Assembly: GCA_028708005.1 (NCBI GenBank)
Contig: JAQVZV010000044.1
Location: 1-6,679 of the forward strand
Reading direction: 5' to 3'
DNA from: Bacilli bacterium
Lineage (GTDB): Bacteria > Bacillota_I > Bacilli_A > RF39 > UBA660
Length of the DNA: 6,679 nucleotides
Shown piece after piece: positions 1-5,289 of this stretch. The stretch's first letter is position 1; every line of letters starts with the position of its first letter. The notes under the pieces were generated by a model. The model was not told the origin of the DNA. It did not search any database and worked only from the letters and a program-made list of their open reading frames with translations. The position numbers and the translations under genes were made by a program.

Positions 1-125
1 AGTAAATCGGGATGTGATAAATAGGCAAGAATTTGACCACGGCTAACCACTTGTCCCTCTTTTACAAGAATCGCTTTTACATTAGCACCAATATATGGTG
101 ATATTGATGCTTCGCTCTGTGGCAT
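1..125 (-). CDS. Fragment of a membrane-fusion / efflux periplasmic adaptor protein (HlyD/RND-adaptor type), partial at both ends
   Basis: Read on the minus strand, 41 codons are open from an ATG at 125-123 to the window edge. The peptide contains SPYIGANVKAILVKEGQVV and then SRGQILAYLSHPDL. This is the biotinyl-lipoyl-like half-motif of membrane-fusion adaptors (HlyD, CusB/AcrA-type), in which a first beta segment with 'I.VKEGQ.V..GQ.LA.L.HPDL' precedes the helical hairpin. Such proteins bridge an inner-membrane pump and an outer-membrane channel in Gram-negative cells, or assist ABC exporters in Gram-positives. The usual N-terminal signal or membrane anchor is absent. The ATG has no Shine-Dalgarno sequence, and an in-frame stop lies nine bases upstream of it, so it is probably an internal Met of a truncated gene rather than a true start. 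GC content is about 40% by hand count, much higher than the adjacent DNA. Family assignment is moderately sure; the exact subfamily is not. Confidence 0.55.
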   Translation of the reverse strand, partial: MPQSEASISPYIGANVKAILVKEGQVVSRGQILAYLSHPDL

Positions 126-128
126 TAT

Positions 129-296
129 AAATATTTAAATACTAAGTATGATATAATTGTAGAGAATAAGAGTCATATAGCTAGTGGAAGAGTTGAGATA
201 ACATTAGATAACAAGAAAGTGAAGAACAATCTCGTTACATTAGTAGATGATAATAAAGTACATATAGTTATTGTTAAGATGAAGGAGGATATATGA
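129..296 (+). CDS. C-terminal tail of a probable GH94-type glycoside phosphorylase/glycosyltransferase (5'-truncated)
   Basis: An open frame ends at TGA 294-296 and codes for about 55 residues, including NTKYDIIVENKSHIASGRVE, then LDNKKVKNN and LVDDNKVHIVIVKM. From memory of the family, this resembles the closing beta-sandwich of GH94 proteins (cellobiose/cellodextrin phosphorylases and related beta-glucan phosphorylases). These end with a 'Y.I.V.N...G...V.LDG......IPL.DD...H.V.V.M' pattern. Family members phosphorolyse beta-glucosides to glucose-1-phosphate in the cytoplasm. The reading frame overlaps the next gene by ATGA (293-296), and that gene's AGGAGG lies within its last codons, which supports its being a real gene end and translational coupling. 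Its 5' part is missing: the similarity stops at about base 129-135, where a foreign-looking fragment on the other strand begins. Only the tail is seen, so the family call is tentative and the substrate cannot be named. Confidence 0.5.
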   Translation, partial: KYLNTKYDIIVENKSHIASGRVEITLDNKKVKNNLVTLVDDNKVHIVIVKMKEDI

Positions 297-1519
297 TAAA
301 ATTTGATTTTAATACATACGTAAAAGATTTTATAAGTGAGGATCAAATAAAAAAATATCAGATGATAACTCCTCAGATAAAAGAATATCTAAATACTAAT
401 GATATGGCAGGATGGTATCATCTTGATAAATTATTTAATAAAGAAATACTTAATGATATTAATCAGACAGCAACTTATATAAGAGATAATTGTGATGTTT
501 TCTTAGTATTAGGAATAGGGGGTTCTTATTTAGGAGCGGCTTCTGGGATTGAGGCTTTAAATCAATATTATTATAACAATTCAATGTCACCTCAAATTTA
601 CTTTGTTGGTCATAATCTTTCAAGTGATTATTACCATGATTTAATTAATAATATAAAAGAAAAAAGTATTATTATAAATGTGATTTCTAAATCTGGTTCA
701 ACGTTAGAAACTAAATTAGCGTATCAATTAATAATGGATTTAATGAGGTCCAAATATAGTGAACAAGAGTTAAAGAAAAGAGTTATTGTTACAACTGATG
801 AAGAAACTGGGGCATTAAGAACTGAAGTTAATGAACAGGGTTATAAATCATTTGTTTTACCAAGAAATATTGGTGGTAGGTATTCTGTTTTTACACCAGT
901 TGGGTTATTGCCAATGGCTGTTTCTAAGATTGATATTGAAAAATTATATATAGGATCTAAAGAGGCCAATGATAATCTTGAAACCCAAATAAAATATGCT
1001 GTTATTAGGAAACTTTTATATGATCAAGGAAAATTAGTGGAAGCATATGTTGTTTATGAACCTAAACTTTATAGTTTTACAGAATGGTTAAAACAATTAT
1101 ATGGTGAATCTTTAGGAAAAAAAGATCAAGGGATATTACCTATCTCATTCATTAATTCCCGTGATTTGCATTCCCTAGGTCAATTTATCCAACAAGGAAA
1201 TAAGATATTATTTGAAACTGTTATAAATATAAAAAAGAGTAATCATGATATTAAAATAGATCAATATGATAAATCATTGAATGACATAAATAATATCGCT
1301 TCAAAAGCCACTTCAATCGCTCATTTTAATGGTAATGTTTTAAATAATATTATTGATGTTGATGCTTTAAATGAAGAAACATTAGGTTATCTCTTTCAAT
1401 TCTTTATGACGTCTTGTGCTATTAGTGGTTATTTAGAGGATGTTAATCCTTTTGATCAAGAGGGCGTTGAAGAATATAAAAGGATTATGAGAGAATTATT
1501 AGTTAACAATATGAATTAA
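293..1519 (+). CDS. pgi: Glucose-6-phosphate isomerase
   Basis: The 408-residue cytoplasmic enzyme interconverts glucose-6-phosphate and fructose-6-phosphate in glycolysis and gluconeogenesis. Two SIS-type sugar-phosphate domains are visible: GIGGSYLGA at residues 74-82 and the phosphate-binding loop SKSGSTLET at 132-140. The first family signature, NIGGRYSVFTPVGL, is at 192-205. The presumed catalytic Glu is E272 in YGESLGKKDQG, the DLHSLGQ segment is at 291-297, and the conserved His is H344. The second signature, with FDQEGVEEYK at 387-396, carries the C-terminal catalytic Lys, K396. The length is slightly below the approximately 450 residues of Bacillus enzymes, and the protein looks complete. 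The ATG at 293 is preceded by AGGAGG (283-288) and overlaps the stop of the upstream phosphorylase-like gene. Oddities: the usual 'HxxGGVPN' reads HFNGNVLNN (Pro replaced by Leu), and the second signature has Glu where a hydrophobic residue is usual (GYLEDVNPF). No hairpin terminator is seen downstream. Confidence 0.96.
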   Translation: MIKFDFNTYVKDFISEDQIKKYQMITPQIKEYLNTNDMAGWYHLDKLFNKEILNDINQTATYIRDNCDVFLVLGIGGSYLGAASGIEALNQYYYNNSMSPQIYFVGHNLSSDYYHDLINNIKEKSIIINVISKSGSTLETKLAYQLIMDLMRSKYSEQELKKRVIVTTDEETGALRTEVNEQGYKSFVLPRNIGGRYSVFTPVGLLPMAVSKIDIEKLYIGSKEANDNLETQIKYAVIRKLLYDQGKLVEAYVVYEPKLYSFTEWLKQLYGESLGKKDQGILPISFINSRDLHSLGQFIQQGNKILFETVINIKKSNHDIKIDQYDKSLNDINNIASKATSIAHFNGNVLNNIIDVDALNEETLGYLFQFFMTSCAISGYLEDVNPFDQEGVEEYKRIMRELLVNNMN

Positions 1520-1555
1520 AAAGGATACTTCTAACTCTCATAAATGTTAATTTCG

Positions 1556-1584
1556 TTGTAAGATATAATAGTGTGTGTTAAAAT
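1556..1584 (+). promoter_or_regulatory. Candidate sigma-A-type promoter for the prepilin gene
   Basis: TTGTAA (1556-1561) and TAAAAT (1579-1584) are separated by 17 bases, a plausible -35/-10 pair about 36 bases before the prepilin ATG. A perfect TATAAT also occurs at 1564-1569, but nothing resembling a -35 box sits at the right distance from it. Either could be used. Assignment is by pattern only. Confidence 0.4.
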
Positions 1585-1599
1585 ATATTTAGTAATAAC

Positions 1600-1630
1600 C
1601 ATATGAAAGAGGGTATCATATGAAAAGAGG
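1600..1630 (+). repeat. Imperfect tandem duplication of the prepilin start region
   Basis: CATATGAAAGAGG (1600-1612) is repeated almost exactly as CATATGAAAAGAGG (1617-1630), the second copy holding the prepilin start codon. The GAGGG of the first copy serves as the Shine-Dalgarno sequence for the second. The first copy's ATG (1603) opens a six-codon frame whose TGA (1621-1623) overlaps the prepilin ATG, but that ATG has no ribosome binding site of its own. The repeat is seen directly; any function is speculative. Confidence 0.5.
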
Positions 1631-2000
1631 TTTTACATTAGTAGAAGTACTAGCGGTTATTGTTATTATAGGTGTTTTAGGGGTTATTATTATACCGCCT
1701 GTTCTTTCTAGTATTGAAAAAAGTAAAAAGGTTGCTTATGATAATCTAATAGAAAATATTGAACAAACAACCCAATTATACGTTAGAAATAATAAAGACA
1801 ATATTGCTGGTATTACTGTTGTTGGTAATACGGTAGTGATTACTTTACAAAATTTAGTTGATGCTGAAAGCTTAGGCACACCAGTTGTTGATCCTCGTTC
1901 TAAAAAAGAAATATCGTTAGCCACAACTGTATCAATTTTAGTAGAACCTCGTGGTAAATATGTTGTTACAGTAGGCTCACTTATTTATGTTGGTGGATAA
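1620..2000 (+). CDS. Type IV prepilin-like protein (ComGC/PulG-type, N-terminal methylation motif)
   Basis: This 126-residue protein has a textbook class III prepilin leader: a short basic MKRG, then FTLVEVLAVIVIIGVLGVII. Cleavage is expected after G4 by a prepilin peptidase, leaving Phe as the methylated first residue and the conserved Glu (E9, mature position 5). The hydrophobic helix at 5-25 anchors the pilin in the membrane and forms the filament core. A PP pair (26-27) and an amphipathic helix continuing to about residue 57 follow. The remainder (62-126) is a small beta-rich head rich in Val, Ile and Thr, with no cysteines. Such proteins are subunits of competence pseudopili, type IV pili or type II-like systems. 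It stands alone here: no ATPase, platform protein, peptidase or second pilin is adjacent. The ATG at 1620 has GAGGG (1609-1613) upstream. The specific filament is unknown. Confidence 0.85.
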   Translation: MKRGFTLVEVLAVIVIIGVLGVIIIPPVLSSIEKSKKVAYDNLIENIEQTTQLYVRNNKDNIAGITVVGNTVVITLQNLVDAESLGTPVVDPRSKKEISLATTVSILVEPRGKYVVTVGSLIYVGG

Positions 2001-2038
2001 AAAAATAAAGATTTCTAATTAGATTTCTTTATTTTTTT
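1999..2038. terminator. Bidirectional AT-rich intrinsic terminator between convergent prepilin and rpmB genes
   Basis: A 13-base A-rich arm (1999-2011) pairs perfectly with 2026-2038 and encloses the palindrome TCTAATTAGA (2014-2023), which can form a small inner stem. On the plus strand the hairpin ends in a run of eight T (2032-2039). On the minus strand the other arm reads as a T-run, so it can serve both genes. The stem has only two G-C pairs, so it may be weak. The prepilin TAA (1998-2000) touches it, and the rpmB stop (2017-2015) lies inside it. Confidence 0.75.
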
Positions 2039-2182
2039 TGTTTCCCTTGGTGTTGTTAGACATGATTTGCCGTCGATATTAATTTTTTGAATATTAGGTT
2101 TTTGAGCATGTCTTGTTTTTCTATTTGAATGAGATTTTAAATTGCCGAATAACGGTTTTTTATTAGTTGCTTTGGTTGCCAT
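2015..2182 (-). CDS. rpmB: Large-subunit ribosomal protein L28 (bL28)
   Basis: This 55-residue basic protein starts MATKATNKKP and carries LFGNLKSHSNRKTRHAQKPN (residues 11-30) followed by IQKINIDGK. It matches the L28 pattern of a GN..SHS..KT+R stretch, then 'PN.QK..+DGK', then a TxR...KKIKK tail. L28 binds 23S rRNA near the exit-site region of the 50S subunit. The protein is slightly shorter than the approximately 62 residues of Bacillus L28. It has a single Cys (C41), so it is the non-zinc form. The frame stays open upstream to 2248, but the ATG at 2182 is chosen because GAGGAGG (2196-2190) sits at ideal distance and a promoter lies inside the longer version. The gene is monocistronic, convergent with the prepilin gene and divergent from dnaE. 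Its last codons form one arm of the terminator. Confidence 0.9.
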   Translation of the reverse strand: MATKATNKKPLFGNLKSHSNRKTRHAQKPNIQKINIDGKSCLTTPRETKKIKKSN

Positions 2183-2207
2183 TATGTTCCCTCCTCTTGC
2201 TTTAATA

Positions 2208-2236
2208 AATGTATCATATTGATGACCTAAAGTCAA
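2208..2236 (-). promoter_or_regulatory. Sigma-A-type promoter of rpmB (extended -10)
   Basis: On the minus strand TTGACT (2236-2231) is followed after exactly 17 bases by TACATT (2213-2208). TGA lies immediately before the -10, giving an extended TGN element. Transcription would begin near 2201, leaving a 5' leader of about 20 bases that contains only the GAGGAGG ribosome binding site. This is the best promoter in the window and fits a highly expressed ribosomal protein gene. Confidence 0.7.
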
Positions 2237-2260
2237 ATTAAATAGCAATAATTATCAAAA

Positions 2261-2285
2261 TATAGTAGAATATAATTGAGGTGAT
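2261..2285 (+). promoter_or_regulatory. Upstream signals of dnaE: candidate -10 boxes and GAGGTGAT ribosome binding site
   Basis: GAGGTGAT (2278-2285) lies four bases before the dnaE ATG and is a strong match to the 16S anti-Shine-Dalgarno sequence, fixing the start at 2289. Candidate -10 elements are TATAGT (2261-2266) and TATAAT (2271-2276). The latter would start transcription inside the ribosome binding site and is less likely. With TATAGT, the hexamer at -35 (TTAAAT, 2238-2243) is weak. The ribosome binding site is sure; the promoter is tentative. Confidence 0.45.
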
Positions 2286-2288
2286 AAG

Positions 2289-5240
2289 ATGTATATTCCA
2301 TTTAATGTTAAAACTAATTATTATTTGTTATCAAGTTTAAATGATATCAATCATCTTATCAAAAAAGCTATCGCTTTAAATATCAAAGCGTTAGCAGTAA
2401 CTGATAGTATGATGTATAGTACTATGGATTTTTATAATCAATGTCAAAAGAATCAAATAAAACCCATTATTGGATTAGAGATAGAATTTAATTCCCGTAA
2501 TATTTTATTATATGCTATGAATTATGAAGGATATCAAAACTTAACTAGACTTGTATATTTAAAACAAGAACAAGTATTAAATGCCTCAATTCTTAGCCAA
2601 CATAGTGATAATTTAATATGTATCTTACCATATTCATCAATGACATTATATGATGAGATGGTATCTATTTTCCCTCATCTTTATTTAGGCTATAATTCAT
2701 TAAAAGAACGTTCTATATTGAAAGAGAAAAGTCCTAAAACTATTTTTATTAATGAAGTACTTTATTTAAATAAGGAAGATAATAAGGATCTTAAATATTT
2801 ATATTTGATTCGTGATGGTAAAAAGATGAGTGATATTGATGAATATCAAATAGAAGATAATCATCACTTGATGAGTTTACGTGAAGTTTTAGAGTATAGT
2901 GATGAAGAGGATATCAAATGGATGGATGAAATTAGTAGTATGTGTAATATTACTTTTAAATCTAATCCTCATCTGTTACCTAAATATAGTGATGATAAGA
3001 ATTTTAATGCTAAAGTATATCTTCAATCATTATGCAAAGTTGGTTTAGAGAAAAGATTAAATAATAGAGTCCCCCATTATTATGTAGATCGTTTGAAATA
3101 TGAATTGAATGTTATTAATAAGATGGGTTTTAATGATTATTTTTTAGTAGTTTATGATTTTATAAAATATGCTAAGTCAAATAATATTTTAGTAGGACCT
3201 GGTAGGGGTAGTGCTGCTGGTAGTTTAGTTTCTTATTGCCTTGGTATTACTAATGTTGATCCTTTGAAATATAATTTATTATTTGAACGTTTCTTAAATC
3301 CACAAAGAGTTTCGATGCCCGATATTGATATTGATTTTGAATCAATCAGAAGGGGCGAAGTAGTTGACTATGTTATGGCTAAATATGGTCATAAAAGGGT
3401 AGCACCTATTATAACATTCGTTACTTTAGGTGGTAAGCAAGCAATTAGAGATATCGCCCGTATTTTTGATTACTCATCGACTAATATTGATAGGTTATGT
3501 AAATTAATTGATTTTAGAAAAAACCTTGCTGATAATTATAAATTTAACAATACTATTAAACGTTTATTAAACATTGATGATACCTTAAATAATATATATA
3601 AGATAGCGACTTCGATTGAAGGCGCTAAAAGACAAATATCAGTTCATGCTGCCGGTATTGTAATTTCAGAACTGGAATTGGATTCTTATCTGCCACTTCA
3701 AAAGTATGACAATTATTATATAACTGGTTTTTCAATGGATTATTTAGAAGAATTAGGTCTTTTAAAAATTGATTTTTTAGGACTTAGAAATCTCACCTTA
3801 ATAGAAGGCATTTTAAAAGATGTTAAGTTATTAGAAAACAAGCAATTATCTTTGCAAGATATACCATTAAATGATAAGCAAACCTTAGAATTGTTTTCTA
3901 AGGGTATAACAGAGGGTGTTTTCCAATTTGAATCACCAGGCATGAAAAACTTTTTACGCAAATTAAAACCTGATTCTTTTGAAGAGATTGTAGCAGCGAT
4001 AGCGTTATTTAGACCTGGCCCAATGGCTAATATTGATAGTTATATCAGAAGAAAATTTGGTAAAGAAAAGATAGATTATCTACATAAGGATTTATATGAG
4101 ATTTTAAAACCTACCTATGGCATCATTATTTATCAAGAACAGATTATGCAGATAGCTAATGTTATGGCTGGTTATACAATGGGTGAAGCTGATATTCTAA
4201 GACGTGCGATGACTAAAAAGCAAAAGACTGTTTTAGAGGCTGAAGAAGCTAAGTTTATTAAAAGATGTATTGCTAAAAATTATGATAAAGATGTCGCTAC
4301 TAAGATTTATCATTTAATTTTGAAGTTTGCTGATTATGGTTTTAATAGGGCTCATTCAGTAGCATATTCTTTTATAGGTTATAAAATGGCATATTTAAAA
4401 GTTCATTATGCTAAATACTTCATGAGTAATTTACTTACCAATGTTATAGGTAATGAAGCTAAGACTAAAGAATATATTGAAGAATGCCGCATAGCAGGTA
4501 TTAAACTTTTAAAGCCAGATATTAATTTAAGTGATTATCATTATAAAGTAGAGGCTGATGGTATTAGATGCCCTTTATCCATTATTCGTAATGTTGGCGG
4601 GGTTACTTGTAAAGAGATTGTTAAACAAAGAAAAACAGGCCTATATAAAGATTTTTTTGACTTTGTTGGTCGCACATATGGACAAGCTGTTAATACTAAA
4701 ACAATAGAATCATTAATAGATGCTGATTGTTTTAATACATTTGGCTATAATCATCAAACCCTTCTTTATAACATTGAAAATGCGGTTACATATGCTGAGT
4801 TGGTAGCTAATGTTGACTCTTCGTTAGTCGAAAAACCAGTAATTGGCGTCGTTGACGAAATGAACAAAAAGGAACTAAGCAATCGTGAATTAGCAGTTTT
4901 TGGTTTTTATCTTACCAATCACCCTGTTTTAGAATACAAAGCACTTAATGAAAATATTATCAAACTAGATGATATAGAAAATTACTTTGATAAAGTAATA
5001 GAGGTAATTATATATGTTGAGAAGATAAAGGAAATAAAAACTAAAAATAATGACGAAATGGCCTTTATAACAGGTAGTGATGAACTCTCAACCATTGACT
5101 TAGTCATGTTCCCTAATGTCTATAAAAATAGTCCAACTATATCAAAGGGATCTGTTTTAAAGGTAAGAGGCCGGGTTGAGAAGCGAATGTCAAAGTATCA
5201 ATTGTCAGCTATAAAAGTGGAAATTTTGTCTGATTTATGA
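2289..5240 (+). CDS. dnaE: DNA polymerase III alpha subunit, DnaE family, with degenerate PHP domain
   Basis: This 983-residue replicative or lesion-bypass polymerase catalyses DNA synthesis at the replication fork. In order it has a PHP domain (about 1-205), a palm with GPGRGSAAGSL (303-313) and catalytic aspartates D345 and D347 in PDIDIDF, and the third aspartate D495 in KIDFLGLRNLT. Next come GVFQFESPGMKNFLRKLKPD (543-562), RPGPM (575-579) and the fingers motifs YQEQIMQIANVMAGY (615-629) and DYGFNRAHSVAYS (682-694). A helix-hairpin-helix region follows at about 755-800, and a C-terminal OB-fold lies at about 903-980. The polymerase site is intact. The PHP metal ligands are not: the HxHxH near the N-terminus reads P4-N6-K8, the TDHGN motif reads TDSMM, and a later Asp/His pair reads E156/L158. 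No proofreading exonuclease activity is therefore expected, as in Bacillus DnaE. It is somewhat shorter than Bacillus DnaE (about 1,115 residues). Such genomes usually also carry PolC, which is not visible here. Confidence 0.96.
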   Translation: MYIPFNVKTNYYLLSSLNDINHLIKKAIALNIKALAVTDSMMYSTMDFYNQCQKNQIKPIIGLEIEFNSRNILLYAMNYEGYQNLTRLVYLKQEQVLNASILSQHSDNLICILPYSSMTLYDEMVSIFPHLYLGYNSLKERSILKEKSPKTIFINEVLYLNKEDNKDLKYLYLIRDGKKMSDIDEYQIEDNHHLMSLREVLEYSDEEDIKWMDEISSMCNITFKSNPHLLPKYSDDKNFNAKVYLQSLCKVGLEKRLNNRVPHYYVDRLKYELNVINKMGFNDYFLVVYDFIKYAKSNNILVGPGRGSAAGSLVSYCLGITNVDPLKYNLLFERFLNPQRVSMPDIDIDFESIRRGEVVDYVMAKYGHKRVAPIITFVTLGGKQAIRDIARIFDYSSTNIDRLCKLIDFRKNLADNYKFNNTIKRLLNIDDTLNNIYKIATSIEGAKRQISVHAAGIVISELELDSYLPLQKYDNYYITGFSMDYLEELGLLKIDFLGLRNLTLIEGILKDVKLLENKQLSLQDIPLNDKQTLELFSKGITEGVFQFESPGMKNFLRKLKPDSFEEIVAAIALFRPGPMANIDSYIRRKFGKEKIDYLHKDLYEILKPTYGIIIYQEQIMQIANVMAGYTMGEADILRRAMTKKQKTVLEAEEAKFIKRCIAKNYDKDVATKIYHLILKFADYGFNRAHSVAYSFIGYKMAYLKVHYAKYFMSNLLTNVIGNEAKTKEYIEECRIAGIKLLKPDINLSDYHYKVEADGIRCPLSIIRNVGGVTCKEIVKQRKTGLYKDFFDFVGRTYGQAVNTKTIESLIDADCFNTFGYNHQTLLYNIENAVTYAELVANVDSSLVEKPVIGVVDEMNKKELSNRELAVFGFYLTNHPVLEYKALNENIIKLDDIENYFDKVIEVIIYVEKIKEIKTKNNDEMAFITGSDELSTIDLVMFPNVYKNSPTISKGSVLKVRGRVEKRMSKYQLSAIKVEILSDL

Positions 5241-5276
5241 TATAATTTTACCTATATTAGTATGATTAATAGAAGT

Positions 5277-5289
5277 GGTGATATATGTG
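5277..5289 (+). promoter_or_regulatory. Ribosome binding site and GTG start of the M23 peptidase gene
   Basis: GGTGAT (5277-5282) is followed by the GTG start at 5287. An ATG at 5285 overlaps the GTG but is out of frame and stops after four codons, so GTG is the working start. The same GGTGAT extension is used by dnaE. A TATAAT at 5241-5246 lacks a clear -35 box, so the gene may be read through from dnaE, after which no terminator hairpin is seen. Confidence 0.6.

Noticed and set aside
147..160. TATAAT at 152-157 as a promoter for pgi
   Set aside because: It lies within the phosphorylase-like coding tail, has no matching -35 box, and AT-rich coding DNA produces such hexamers by chance.
1520..1560. 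Terminator after pgi
   Set aside because: I looked for an inverted repeat followed by a T-run and found no convincing hairpin.
1736..1924. 62-codon open frame on the minus strand inside the prepilin gene
   Set aside because: It is antisense to a clearly recognisable prepilin, has no ribosome binding site and no recognisable protein features.
2183..2248. N-terminal extension of the L28 frame up to base 2248
   Set aside because: It contains the strong TTGACT-17-TACATT promoter and the GAGGAGG site, and L28 proteins start at the MATK position.
3740..3961. 73-codon open frame on the minus strand inside dnaE
   Set aside because: It lies opposite highly conserved polymerase motifs and shows no start signals or family features.
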